DNA of 64,000 nucleotides from Camillea tinctor (taxonomy: Eukaryota; Ascomycota; Sordariomycetes; Xylariales; Xylariaceae). The first letter of the stretch is position 1. Every line of letters starts with the position of its first letter. The DNA lies in assembly GCA_022578605.1 (NCBI GenBank), contig MU394071.1, positions 310,001 through 374,000 of the forward strand, in the 5' to 3' direction. The notes beneath the pieces were generated by a model. It saw only the letters and a program-made list of their open reading frames with translations. It was not told the origin of the DNA and ran no database searches. Of this stretch, positions 47,670 through 60,088 are shown one piece after another. The position numbers were made by a program, and so were the translations under genes.

Positions 47670-49408
47670 ATGGCTTTGATAGACGATTTCACCAACCTCA
47701 AGACTCTTTATTGGGTTCTATCCCTTATCTTCCTCGGGTCCTACTGTGCAGACATAATAACTTACAGAAAGGGCGCCAGGTTTCCTACCGCCGGCAATTT
47801 ACCATCTCTAACTCCTCGATTCATCCTCAACCTATATTTTACCGGAAAAGCTGCTAAGATATGTGAACAGGGCTATAAGAAGGTAAGTAGCAACGATCCA
47901 TTCATTTTCTAACTTGATATTGGTACTAGGGGCTCACACCGGCGGGAATATAGTTCAAGGACCAAGCCTTCAGACTAGTCCGCAGCGATGGAGACAGCGT
48001 CGTTCTTCCACATTCTCTCTTAGAAGAACTCTCAGCTCTCCCCGTTACCGTCGCCAGCCCGCAAGATGCCCTCGAGAAAGACCTCAAGGGCTGGTATACC
48101 GGAATGAATCTTATCTTAGAGAACCGGCTCCATCACTCGATCGTCCAGCGCAAGCTGACGCCGCGCCTTTCCCAAATCACACCCTTATTAGAGCGGCAGG
48201 TTACTAAGGCGTTTGATGATTGCTTTCCAGAGGCAGACGACTGGGTCGAGTTCAAGCCCAACCATGTGTTCAAGCAGATATCTCCGCGGCTCAACGCTCC
48301 GCCCCTGGTCGGGCCCGAATTCAGCGAGGACCCGGTCTGGTTGGACATTGCATACAACTACACCGAACAATGTGGGTAACCTGAGACAACTCCGTATACC
48401 TGATTCACTACTGTCTACATACTGTCCCTCAAAAACCCACAGTTTCCTCTAGACCACAGCTAAGTCTCGTCACTAGTATTCCGAACCATCCTCATCCTCC
48501 GCGTCTTCCCGCACCTAATCCAGCCGCTCATCGCCCTCTTCCTGCCCTCCTTCTGGCACAGTCGTCTGTGCGTCTGGCGCGCGCGGCGCGTCCTCGAGCC
48601 GCGAGTGCGCGAGCTCCTCGCGAAGAACGACAGCGGGGAGTGGGACCCGCAGGCGAGCACGCGGGAGTCGGACTGGAACGTGCTGAGCTGGCTCGTGGGC
48701 GCGGTGCGGGGGCGGGACCGGAACCCGTACGCGGTGGCGCACGCGGAGGTGCTCCTGACCTTCGCGTCGACGCACACGTCGCTGAACCGCATCTCGAACG
48801 TGCTGTTCGACGTGGTGGGCGGGGGCCCGCAGCTCGCGCGCGAGCTGCTCGCCGAGATCGAGACCGTGGCCGTCGGCGGCCGCGGCTGGTCCGACGCCCC
48901 GTACGACCGCCTGCACAAGCTCGACAGCCTGCTGCGCGAGTCCCAGCGCACGTCGCCCGTCGTCGTCCTCGGCATGAAGCGCGTGTTCCTCGAGCCGCAC
49001 ACGTTCAAGAACGGCCTGCACGTGCCCCGCGGTACTTTCACTTGCATGCCCATCACCGCTATCGAGAACGACCCTGCGCACATCCGCGACCCCGAGGTCT
49101 TCGATGCGCTGCGGTACTACCGCCTGCGCCAGGAGGCGCCCGACGAGCAGGCGGCGAAGGAGTTCGACTTCTCGAGCCCGACGCGGACGAGCCTGTCTTT
49201 CGGGTACGGGCGGACGGCGTGCCCGGGGCGGTTCTTCGCTTCGCTCTCGATCAAGATGGTCCTGGTCAAGCTGCTGACCGAGTACGAGTTCAAGTTCCTT
49301 CCGGGCAAGGGTCGGCCGAAGAACATGATGTTCCACGATTTCCAGTTCCCGCCACCCTGGGAGAAGGTCCTGGTAAGGCGGAAGAAGGAGGGTGTTTGTC
49401 CCTATTAG
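47670..49408 (+). CDS. cytochrome P450 monooxygenase
   Basis: Three exons, 47670..47882, 47954..48371 and 48477..49408; 520 residues, normal for a microsomal P450; introns of 71 and 105 nt. The N-terminal anchor is about residues 11-30 (LKTLYWVLSLIFLGSYCADI). Heme-binding motif FGYGRTACPGRFFAS, with the axial cysteine at 459; ExxR of helix K is Glu365-Arg368 (LRESQR); the meander-region marker is FDALRYYRLR. The I-helix oxygen motif reads FASTHTS (306-312), a variant of A-G-x-D/E-T-T/S with Thr311 kept. Known class role: ER-bound oxidation of hydrophobic substrates with a P450 reductase. The early motif YKKFKDQAFRLVRSDGD and RTSPVVVLGMKR resemble fungal P450s of the ent-kaurene oxidase/terpenoid-type clade, but the family and substrate are not established. 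There is no biosynthetic core gene nearby. Exon 3 is far richer in GC than exons 1-2. Confidence 0.92.
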
Positions 49409-52400
49409 GCCAAGATTTGGTTCCCGTTTTTGTTGATTGTCCGTTTTCTTTTCTTTTTTTCATTTGCCCCTTTTCCACATACCTAGCTCAGACAGGGGGG
49501 GGGGGCGACATAGACTACTATCATCATGACCATAGACTTGAATTCTTGTCCATAGAACCCAATACCTACCTATGCTCCGAGGTAGCAGGTTTTGCCTCAC
49601 CTCTCTTTACTAGAAAGTTCAAAAGTAGAAGGCCTGCTCCGTTGTGGCGTAAATCTAGAACCTCTCGTGCCTTGCTGTGTTACTACTCCTTTTGCTACCC
49701 CCTTTCCCCCTCGAACAGCCTATTAGCATTGAGATTCAGGACTCTTTCGGTTACAGTTCGGACAGAAGTAGCCGAACGGACGTTGTCAGGTAGGGTTTTA
49801 AGTACCTTGCAGGTTTGACTGCATGTGCCTTGGATCACTAGGGAGGGTCGAGGCAGAGGCAGGTTTTTTTTCTTCTTTTCTTTTTGACGGACCGCAGTAT
49901 AAAAGTGCTTACGAGATAATATCCGAGTTCTTTATCGAAATGAAACATGGTGCCAAGTTTCAATTCTCCATTTTGAGGGTCTGTTCTCTCTCTTCTCCAA
50001 GCAGAGGCATGTTGTACGTATTTGCCGCTTACTCAGGTTTTCGTATTCTCATTTCCCTATTATCTGTGCATTCAGTCATCTTGAAAAACATATCATGTCT
50101 ACTACCTCGCCGCAAACCTACCGAATCCCGCCGGCTCCTATATGCGTGTATGAGGAATCCAGAACGCCAAATATGACCCATTGGTATCTACGTTGTGTAT
50201 CACCACCACCGGGAAAGATGGCCAATTACAGCTGCCGGGCGAAAGGGGGTATCTGAACTGATCCCATAGTGTGCGTATCAGGAGAGGGGAAAGAGACTCC
50301 GAAAAATAAAGAGAAAAGGAAAATCAAGGGTCGTCTCTCTCGCCTAGAGTTGTTTAAGCGCGCGAGTACCGTCACATCGGCGCCCAGATCCTTCGGTCTG
50401 TGCTACGACCCTGGCTGCATAATCAAGTTTAAACATTTCCGACAACCAGATCTGATCCTCGCCGTACATGTGCAGGAATCCCCCTCTATTGTTACGCTAA
50501 CGGAAACCATTAAGTGTGAATACATATAAGCAAGTGGAGGGTAGTACTGAGACAAGAAGATATTTTACTCTTTCTGGTTTTTATTATCTCTCCCCTTCCC
50601 TCTCCTTTTTTTTCCCCTCTGCAGCATCATCCCGAGACAAAATGACGGGACGGGCCAAGGGTCTGGGTTGCTCAGACACCTAACCCAGTAAGCAGTCAAG
50701 CTTAAAATGGAGATGTTTCGCGAGAATCAGTCCCGGATTCTGTAGCAAATGACTGTCAACTACTACGTCGTATAACATGCCGCAGGCAAGCAGGCAGGAA
50801 CGTCGTACAAATCCGAGACGACGCAGCCAAGCTTGAGGCACAGTATTTCGTTAAACACTAAGATGTCGGATCAATATTCGACTAATAGAACAAAAACACG
50901 CGGCGGTTGTCCCGAGAGTGGTGGTGAGGGAAGTCTATATACTGAAGTGATGAAAATATATCTTGCAGCTACAGACATGATATCAGCAATCACTCTGTAT
51001 GTTCCACATAAATCGCACTGCTGTTTTCACGGCTTGGTTGACATGGAATGCAAAAGGATGTAGTAGGGCGAGGCCAGGCTGGTACTAGTGCTTAATATAT
51101 GTAGGGCAGCATCCATGGCTCGCTTGATCGATAAAAGCCCGACGTAAGACTTCGGCTAGATTTCTGGAACCAGGCTCCGAGCACGCGGGGCAGGAATTAT
51201 ATGCTCACCTGTCAAAACTCTAGCTTCTCTGACAAGGTCCGGAAGTAGAAGGTAGCTTCGGAAAAGTACTAAACATAAACAGACGCATCGTATCTGAGTT
51301 GCCAATACGGAGTATCAAGTGCTATACTCGAAATGTATAACTCAAGTGTCAATGGCCATTGTTACACTTCTCTCAATGTCCTTCGATTCGCCTGTTAAAG
51401 CCTTGCCAAGTTTTTTTAGTTGAATAAAGTAGTAAGATATAAGGACTACATTGCTCCTAGAGGATCGTCAGGATCGCCCCCCTATAACCCGATTAAAAAA
51501 CGTCTATATCGCTCGATAACTTGGTTTGGTCAAGGAGTAAAATAAGTCCTTTTAGATACCGAGAGCTTGGTATAAACATATGGGGTAATTGCCTAGTCTG
51601 TATTATATACATAACAATATTTCAGTTCTAGTAATACCTAGGGTTTTATCGTCATAGGGAAGGCAACATATCCATTGCATATCTCACATTGAATATCGAG
51701 GTGTCGATGTTCTAAGATCCTTCCATAAAGCTACTTACATCGCCTTACAATAGTAGTTTTAGCTACATAACAGAGCCTTTCACCTGAGAGTGGAGCGGTT
51801 GATAGAGTGACTACGCGAAGAAAGCAGAACCTTGTGATAAGCTAGTTCCTAGAGGATTTAAAGAAGGGAAACAGTTGGCGAGGAAAGTCAGTGCGGAGAA
51901 TGTAAGCTACTCGCCATATATATGTGAATCATCATATTATCTCGAAAAGCCTGTAGCACCCGTCCTACGAGCCATCCGAACTAAACTAGCCTCTGTCCCC
52001 CTTTTCGCCTCGCCGTGGACGTCGACGCAAGTCTACAATTATAAGTGCAGCGGACACACACACACATACGTTGGAAAGATATCTAGTCCAAACAACCTAA
52101 CCCACAACTACGAGATATAGTCCCCAAACAAAATGAACTCCTTTCTTGTCCCTCCTCTTTTTCTTACCCCCTTAACCTTCTCATAGGATCTATAAATCGC
52201 ACCCTTTCATTCATTTTTCCTCACTCGATATCATCACCCCTTGCACCCCTAATCTCTGTCAACGATCCTATAAGATTAGGGGTTCTCCAAATCTCCTTCC
52301 TCACCACCCTCTCTGCTCTCAGCAAAAGCAAACCACTGCCAAAAACAGCGTAAATTGGCTCATGATCTCTAATACTCAATAGCCATTCCAAAGAAAAAGG

Positions 52401-53787
52401 CACTTTCAGACGGGGCAAGACAAGAGCAGCACCCACCTAACATCAACAGAAAAAACCACAGTTTACAAAAAGCGAAGCAAGTATCAAGAATCGCAGCAAC
52501 AGATGATAAGCAGTACACCACGATATAGCACGGAATACCCTTCTGATAGGATGAGATAACAATCAACGACGGAAAAAAACAACAGTATTACCTATTACCT
52601 CCCCCTATCCCCTGTCTTCTAGCCCTATCCCCTCTTTACCCCTATCCCCTACCCCCCTTTCCCATTTCCCCATTCGCTTTAGATCCTCCTTTCCGCCTCC
52701 CTTCTCCTTGACCCCCAAGTCTGAGCAGATAAAAAAGAAGAAAAAAAAGAAAATCAAATTCCGAGTACAGAGCTACTTACAATCAGTAGGTACCGCATCA
52801 TTGCAATACGCTACTTCCACCCACCCATCCTTTCATTCCCATCTATCTATCAATCTATCTATCTTGATCGAAACAATGACCAGAAGAATAGGGGGCAGGG
52901 GGGGGGGGGGGTGTTAATAGTTCTAGTTTCACACGAGAAGTAGATTTCACGACACGCCCAGAACGAGCATCAGGAGAAGCGAGTGAAAAGAGGGGAGAAA
53001 AAAAATCTAGCTGACTAACTACCTGGCCAACATTATTCTTTTCCTTTCTGTTTGCTGTACCTATGATCCCTTTGCGTATCCGCACAACCCCCTTCTCATC
53101 TCGCACCGTCTTTTCCCCTTTCTTAGAAAACCACAAGTGAACGAAAAAACAACAACAAAATGCTCAGTAAAAAAAAAAGACCTATCTCAGCGTACAAGGT
53201 AATTAGGTAGGAGGCGTCGGAAGCCCATCATGAAGCCCAGACGCAATGCAAGTAAGGCGGCCGATGAGGAGGGGAGTAAATAGCAAAACGACAAAGACAC
53301 AACACGAGCAGACTATCATCGTCATTTCCCTAATCACGCACACTTTATTAAAAAAAAAAAAAACACCGCATTGCAAAGATTTATCATGTTTGTTTTTTGT
53401 TTCTTGCTACATTTGTGGAATAAAGAGAAGAAAAAGAAAACAAACAAACAGTGTAGCGAGACCTTGATTTGTTGATGGTTCTGTTTTTATCTTCTTTTCC
53501 TTTTTTTACTCGTACATATACTGTCTGTCTGTCTTGTTTAAGACCCGAACAATGTGTGTGTGTGTGTGTATTCTTCGTTATGACAGAAAAACTTGAGAGA
53601 GAACCTTGTTGCGTACGAAACCTGCCCTTGCTTGGGAGGATAAGTAGAGTGTACAAGCCTGAAGCAATAGAAATAGGTTGGACTGTCTTCTTGTGGATTT
53701 ATATGTATAGAATTAGACATCTATCGATCTGGGGAGTCAGTTTCCCCCCATTTCGATGTTTGTTTCACATCTAAATGACCCCTTTGT
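49409..53787. other. gene-poor intergenic DNA (4.4 kb)
   Basis: No supported gene. Features are a poly-G run (49495-49504), CCCCTAT-like pyrimidine repeats (52600-52665), a poly-G tract (52899-52911), poly-A runs (53168-53178 and 53349-53364) and a TG microsatellite (53553-53569). 53000-53787 is probably partly the 3' UTR of the large RGG gene. Minus ORFs at 52221-52566 show no motif. Confidence 0.55.
53553..53569. repeat. TG microsatellite
   Basis: Eight TG units, preceded at 53520-53535 by a CTGT tetranucleotide run; lies in the probable 3' UTR of the RGG gene. Confidence 0.9.
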
Positions 53788-56700
53788 TCAAGACTGTGCT
53801 GCTGATGTAGACGACGCATGTCTACCCCAGTTCTCCGTCCTTGACCGATAGCTGTGGCCCCGTCCACCACCACGATTAAACATGGCTCGCCCAGGTGATG
53901 ACGATACAAGGTCCATAGAGTGTTCTGATCCGTCGCGTCCTCCTCGTTGGCCACCTCGAGATGCACGGCGGGAACCTCCTCGAGGCCCTGCACGACGCGG
54001 GTTGCTTTGTGATCGCGTATTTGGTAGTGGCACTTGTACGATTCTAACTTCTGCCATACCAGGAGTAGAGACTCGAACGATAGTCTTTCCGTTGGAATAT
54101 TCAGGGTGAAATGAAATGGGCTCCGCGCACACGGGGTCTACACGCAATCTTGCTGGAGCGGAGTCCCAGTTGGGCGCGATCGCTTGCCATGCGGCATCTG
54201 GAACATCGTTGGGGAGGCGAACATTGGGCAGAGAGCCCATTTCCTGCTCGCCAAAGCATTCTTCAGCCATCTCCTTGCTAGTGATCGAGCTGTCGGTAGA
54301 ATTGGTGTATGATGGCGATAGAGGAGGTAGTGATACGGGTGGGTCGTAAGTATGGGTGTGTTCTATAGCAACCTTGCTCGACGAGTCTACAGGCATGGAT
54401 TTGGCTGGAGAAGCAGATTTCTTCCCCACAAGTTCATTAATCCTATCCTGCCAATTCTCCTGTGACTTAATTTCGTTGGAAGTCTGCGTGATGCCGCCGA
54501 ATCCCACGCCACGGCTCGAAGGCCGGGCAGGTCCTCGTTGCGGAGCAGGTGTAGCTGCGGCTGCCGCGAAAGAGATCGGCGCTGGTTTAGAGGCTTGCAG
54601 TCCGGGACTAGTTGCTGGCTGACTTGAAGGTGGAAGTTTGACCCGTATTTTCTGTGGGGGAAGTGCCACATGCGGTCTGGTCGCGTCGCCGTCGTACACC
54701 GGGTGACCGTCCGCTGTTGGCGGAGGCGGGGTTGGGGACTTTGTCCTGATATCCTGCGGTTTGGACATATCTGCTTGCTGCATTTCCTTAGAAGTGGGGA
54801 AGAATCGAGATTCACTACGTGCTTGAGCAGGCGGGCCAGGGGCAGCTGTTCTGGACGGACCGACGGGCGCTTGTCGACCAAATCTGGAACGCATGCCATC
54901 AGGTCCGTTGAGCTCCGCAGAAGTCCCATCTAGTCGGTCTCGAGCAGGCCCGTTCATCGTGTGGTTGTTCCATGACGCTGGCGTGTTCGATGGAGCATCG
55001 ACGTGTGTACCTAATGAGGTTCTCTTGCCATCCTTATTGAGCTCAACAGCACGCCAAGTATCTTGGGTACGAGGGTTGAATGCCGAATCCTCCAGCTGGC
55101 TTTGTCTCTTTAGCCTCTCGTCTCGTCGCTCCGCGTCGTCGTTCTTGGCTCCAGCCGCAAAGCTCTTCCAAGCTCCCGCACGTGGATCTGGCGAGGGAGC
55201 TCGTTTTTGGGAAGGATACTGCTTAGAGCGGCCTTGAGGTGGTGCAATAGGATCTAGACGTTTGGGTGCAATATCTGACTGGAATGATGGGTCCTGGGGG
55301 CTAGTACGCGGCGGACCGATTGGGCCTGGGTGAGACTTTTGACCGAATAGGTTCGGATTTGGTTCGGGTAAGGACCCAATATCGGAATTGAAGACGCCAT
55401 TGCCCAGCCCACTAGAGCTTCCCGGAGGAGCCCATACATTATTGGAAGTATTCTGAGTACCTCTTGACCAGGTTTGCTGGAGACGTTCTTGGTGTTGCGA
55501 GGATCCAACCCATGTCCTAGCTGACTGATGAGGATGCATGTTCGCCGGAGACTGACCCGGAGGACCATGGATTCTTTCAGATTGGTTGAAGGTATCCCTG
55601 TGGCTACCGTTGGTCCGAGCATCGGATCGAGAATGGTCTGCTGTCATGTTATCTGCTGTTGCGGCGAAAGGCTGCGAAGTCGGTTTATCAGAAGCAGATA
55701 CTTCTGATCTTGCCGCTACAGATGCTGGGGTTGGCTCGGCAGGCTTTCCGGTCTGAGAGGAACTTCTGTACATAGCGCTGGTGGGAAGTGCCGGTGATTC
55801 GTCCTTAGATGGTTCTTTTTTGGCACTCTTGCGCTCAGGGGCAGGGCCCAGTGCTTTGAGCTTTTCGGCAATCCGCGCCTTCTTAGCTTCTTCCTCACGT
55901 GCTTCTTGCTCCAATCTACGCCTGATAGCCTCTTCTCTACGGGCGGTCATGTACTTCTTCTGGTTTTCGAATTGTTCAACCGCAACCGTGTCTGGATTTG
56001 GCTGGTGCTGGTAGGGGGTAGCGTGGGATGGGACTGGTGAAGGGCGTGGTTGATATGTTTGGGATGGATGGCCTCGGGTAGGCGGCTGGTTGTTAGCTGG
56101 AGAGAATGTTCGGTGAGAGACCGGACTTTCAGCACCGGAAGTAATTGAGCTGGGCTGGCCATGGGGCGGTGGGATCATGTCGGGAGGAGGGCCCATTTCA
56201 AACGTCTTGATGCCAAGACGAGGTGCGAAGTTCCCGCTACCACCACTGACATTCGAGGACCCGCGCCGGCGCCCATATGGACCCTCTTGTGCACTGGTAC
56301 GGCTTGTCTGGAAGGCCGCCGATGGCTCTGCCGGGCCTTGCTGATCCGGGTGATATGTACGCTGGAGGAGTGCAGGTTGGCGACTATGTATGTCGTGTCT
56401 AGAGCCTCTACGGTCAGACACGGGCTCATAGCGACCGGACTGAGAGTTAAAGAGCTCCTTGTTTGGATTAGCATGATGATTGTCCCGCCAGCCCGTTCGA
56501 CTGAAGTCATCAGCTGCTATTTCCTTGGCCGGGGGAGGTGTCGCACTCTTAGTGTTCGAAGCATCGCGTAGAGGGTACCGGGAGGCTTGTGCGTGTGCGT
56601 GGTTAGGGAGGTCCATAACCACGGGGGAGACTTTCTCCACCGGCGGTAGTTGCGCCCATGGTGATTTGACAGGAGTCGGTGGGGCGGGCGGTTTGGCTAT

Positions 56701-57939
56701 CAGCGTAGGCTTCTCGGGTGCTCCCTTAAGCACAAGGCCCTTTCCAGAGGCTAACACACCCGGTTTCACTGAGGGCGACCCAGACGCACTGGCGACCAGC
56801 GCAGGCGATAGCGGTTTCGGGGCGGGAACAGGATCCTTGTTCACGATAGGGGGAAGCGAAGGAGGAGGCACGGGGGCTTGCACTGCAGGAGGCGGAGGAG
56901 GAGGTTCCTCGGAATGCGGTAAAGTGACCTTGGTTCCGTCCGTCCACGTGATTGTCTCGGGCTCCCACTCATCATCATCTTCGATATCGGCCCAGTTCGA
57001 CTCGCCCTTGGCGTCTTCCGGTCCCAGCCGATGCGCCATATGAATACCATACTCCTTGACAAGCTCTTCGTCGGAAATCTTTTTCGGTTCCGGCGGAGGC
57101 GGGGCTGTACGAACCGTCAGCGCAAAGACCCAGGTTAGGGAAGGGATACACATCAAGCTGTAGCAGCGGAATACATGGATTGGATTTACTAACCGCGATT
57201 ACGATTCCAGACCAGGTTTGGGTCGGGCGCAGAGGCCGGCTTGCCATTCGTACTCAAAGTCTTGGTCGAACCACCCAGGTTGCTACCGGATTTAGCGACC
57301 AGCTTGAGGCGTGAGGCCGAAGACGCAACGGTAGGCTGAGGAGTCGCGGAGGTTGATCCGGTAGTGGATTCGGGTCGGGTATTCGAGCTCGATGTGCCCT
57401 TGGAGGCCAAGAAAGTGCGATTCACCGAAACCGACTTGAAGCTCTGGGGCTTCTTGACGGCGGAGGAGTTTCGGACATGGCCCTTGTCACCCAGCAACTT
57501 GGACGGGTCTCCCTTGAATGCTTCTGTATCTGAACCACCGCTTACACTGGCCTCGGCCGAGTTTACCAGGTCGTCAACGATATCGGCAATTTGCTTGTTC
57601 TCAATCTCATCGGGAGATCCGTTTAGCGTAGTGCGGGAGGGGCCGACATGTTGGGAACCGGGGTTTGCGACGGCTGGCTGGGTCTAAGGTCAAATAGTTA
57701 AGTGAGCAAGAGGAGGGTAAAAACAGACAATAGGGACGGGGGAGGGAGGAAGCAGAGCGGTGGTGGTGTCGGTAGAACATGACATTGGCGGGTGGATGGG
57801 ATGGAGGGTGAATAGTGTGGTTGGACAAGGTGAATGGTGAACAAGCGATGTTGGAGAAAGGCAATTCCGAACTTACGTGCGATGGGTCGAGAGCAGATAC
57901 ATCTACAGGGTTTTGGGCAGTGGCCTCAGTAGCCATCAT
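53788..57939 (-). CDS. large disordered RGG-tail protein, probably RNA-associated
   Basis: Three exons: complement(57877..57939, 57194..57683, 53788..57104); 1289 residues; introns of 193 and 89 nt. I cannot name the protein. Near residues 190-245 there is a conserved-looking segment, KKISDEELVKEYGIHMAHRL, then acidic WADIEDDDEWEPETITW and WTDGTKVTLP. Long Pro/Ser/Gln-rich disordered regions follow. At about 560-610 there is a highly charged helix (FENQKKYMTARREEAIRRRL, EEEAKKARIAEKL), and the C-terminal 75 residues are an RGG/RG-rich tail (RRAGPRGGSRRASRGGQRGG, FNRGGGRGHSYRSR). Known: RGG tails bind RNA and are methylated on arginine; proteins with this architecture often work in translation or mRNP assembly. 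That role here is inference. Start at 57939 (Met-Met-Ala-Thr-Glu). Confidence 0.85.
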
Positions 57940-59362
57940 CCACTCGGTCGGTCGTAGTATGCGAGGGAGGTTTCGGGGAGGAAAGGTCTAGCGCGTAGGT
58001 TGTGGTGTTGTTGATACGAATTTGGTGGTGGTGAATGGTAGATGGTATGGTAAAATGCTCCAAGGCTGACAAAGTCTCGAAGGTGTTCAGTTCCGTTCCA
58101 ATATTGAGAGATTCGATGCTTGGCGTCACCCTGGGGTGGCCAGATTCGGACGACTCGTTAAAGCTGAAAGAGAGAAAACTCCGGGAGAGTGGCCCAGGTT
58201 AGTCGCGCGCGCAATGGATGCGACCAGGAACTTATTAAGAAAAAAACTCCCTTCTCAGTGCAGGGGGAATTGTGAGGTGTACAAGATTGGGGGAAAGGAA
58301 GGACTGCAAGAGATCTTCTTTTCGATGTGGTTGCAAAAGAATGGAGGATCCCAAGCTCTTGGTTGCGCGGGAAGAAAAGTGGAGAGTTGAACTTGACCAA
58401 GGTTGATGGGCTGGTGCCAGGTGACAGGGCTGAGGCTTACAGCTGACCTCGGTCTGTCGCGTGATCCGGTGTGGGTAACTGCCAAGGCCCAAGGTGAAAC
58501 GAACAATTGGCGAACGGCTGATGACAGGAAGTGGTAGTTAGTACCTCCGTACATCCACTACAGTGTATGTACATAACCTACCTCGACCCATAATATACAC
58601 CTGGGCACTTACACTACAATGCACAGTGGGGTGGAGAGCCAACGGGTAGAGAGTGCATACAAAGAGAAATGGGGATCATATTTAATTAACTGGACTACAT
58701 TAAGTACCCGAGACAGAGAAGAAAAAATTTTAGAAAATAAAAAATAAAGGAAATAAAAATATTATTTATCTTCAGAAAATAACCATCCTAACCCGCTTTT
58801 ATATAAAGGTAAGCATGATCCGTTGCTTAGCGCACCTGCGCACCCGGAAGTTTAAAGTAGGTACAGTACAGTAGTAGCAGCATACTATGTAGGTACATAC
58901 GATTGGGTGACAGTGGGGGGGAGAACAAGTAGCAGCATCACGTGAACAACGGACTATGGACGCAGTATATGTACCAATCCTCGGTTTTGTAAGAATAACC
59001 CGACAGCCCGAGTTTAGTGTAGTATGGACAGAGAGCGGAAGAAGGATAGCAACGTAGTTATGTAGGTTAGGTACTTAAGTAAAATCAAAGTAATAGGAGA
59101 TAATGGTGCAGTGGAAGCCCGTAAAAGTCCGGCGGGTTACATATACATATACACACGCACAGTTCAGGGCCAGTTCAATGGTCAAGATGCATCTAATCTT
59201 TAGAGACATCCTCTCTCATTGTCACCCTCTCTGGCAACACATCAGCCTGTAGGAAATGCTATGTCATCTATCTTATGTACAAACGCTTCTTACAATGCTT
59301 ATTCCCCGACCTCATAATTGATTTTTTTTCTCCGCTACTTTGTCCTTTTCCGACCCAACCAT
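57940..59362. other. intergenic: RGG gene promoter and ATP17 3' side
   Basis: No supported gene. 57940-58130 is the likely leader of the RGG gene. An AT-rich patch at 58680-58800 and short TACATA motifs follow. Confidence 0.6.
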
Positions 59363-60088
59363 CTAGTGAGAGTTGTTCTTGTGGTGACCTATAGCTACTA
59401 TTAGCGAATTGACTCGACTTATATATAGAAAGGGGATGGGGGAAACTTACGGAGGTGGAAGTAGTAGGTCATGGGGTAACCGACAGCAAGCACAAGGCAG
59501 ATGGCATGGATGACAGCTAGGAAGAAATGTCAGTATACGCATGATAATACAGTTCCTGCTATATGGCATGGCGAATGCGGCAAAGACGTACGCTTGATAG
59601 TAGGGTTTTTGCCGAAGTGTTTAGCCTGGTATCGGCCGAGGATACCGGTAGCCTCGTGCTCGGGGGCCGGGCCTCGAGGAAGCTTCTCGTAGAAGTTGAC
59701 GACACGCTTCATGCGGAGGGCGTCCGGGGCGGTGCCGATGGCCTGGAAACAAAGACACATAATCCGTCAGCAATCCCCTCTCTCTCATTGTATTTTTTTA
59801 TCAGCCCTCCACAAAACCGAAGGGGTTTTTTTTTTTCCTTGAATGAACCCCCCCCCATTCCTCCATAAGCAAAAACTCCTCCAAGTCGCAACAACATTTT
59901 TTTATATGACGCACAGTCGCAAGACCGTCTCGGACTAGGTCTTTCGGATTAGGGAATACGTACACTGGGTGAAGCAACCTACAGCTTGACATGTTAGCAC
60001 ATCCATACCGAAAGTGTTAGTTGGGGGGGTCCGAGCAGACCTTAGGAGGGATGAGGGTCGAGAGACCCCGGCGGGCGATGAAGCTCAT
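59363..60088 (-). CDS. ATP17: mitochondrial F1Fo ATP synthase subunit f
   Basis: Five exons: complement(60041..60088, 59964..59978, 59592..59742, 59451..59516, 59363..59388); 101 residues, the usual length. The protein starts MSFIARRGLSTLIPPKVASPS, then has TAPDALRMKRVVNFYEKLPRG and GRYQAKHFGKNPTIK, then one membrane helix (VIHAICLVLAVGYPMTYYF) and the tail HLRHHKNNSH. Known role: a small inner-membrane subunit of the Fo sector near the peripheral stalk and dimer interface. Exon 2 is only 15 nt (Val-Ala-Ser-Pro-Ser); without it the conserved PPKVASP block is lost, so it is needed. The last exon is chosen with its acceptor at 59389 because it restores the family's HHKN tail. The gene starts 478 bp from NDUFS4 on the opposite strand. 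Confidence 0.94.
59964..59978 (-). other. ATP17: 15-nt micro-exon of ATP17
   Basis: Encodes VASPS in phase 0, between an upstream acceptor GTAG and a donor GTACGT; flanking introns are 62 and 221 nt. Confidence 0.85.

Noticed and set aside
24969..49408. A secondary-metabolite cluster formed by the Zn2Cys6 factor, kinase-like gene and P450
   Set aside because: Over 20 kb separates them with housekeeping genes (ULA1, HEI10) in between, and no polyketide synthase, NRPS or terpene enzyme is present.
48515..49818. Long ORFs (273 and 416 codons) in other frames across P450 exon 3
   Set aside because: Shadows produced by the very GC-rich exon; the P450 frame carries the heme and ExxR motifs.
52221..52566. 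Two overlapping minus ORFs with hydrophobic stretches
   Set aside because: No conserved motif, no good splice links, and pyrimidine-rich low-complexity flanks.
59341..59380. Alternative last exon of ATP17 starting after the CACTAG acceptor at 59377
   Set aside because: Would replace the family tail HHKNNSH by unrelated residues; the acceptor at 59389 gives the expected ending.
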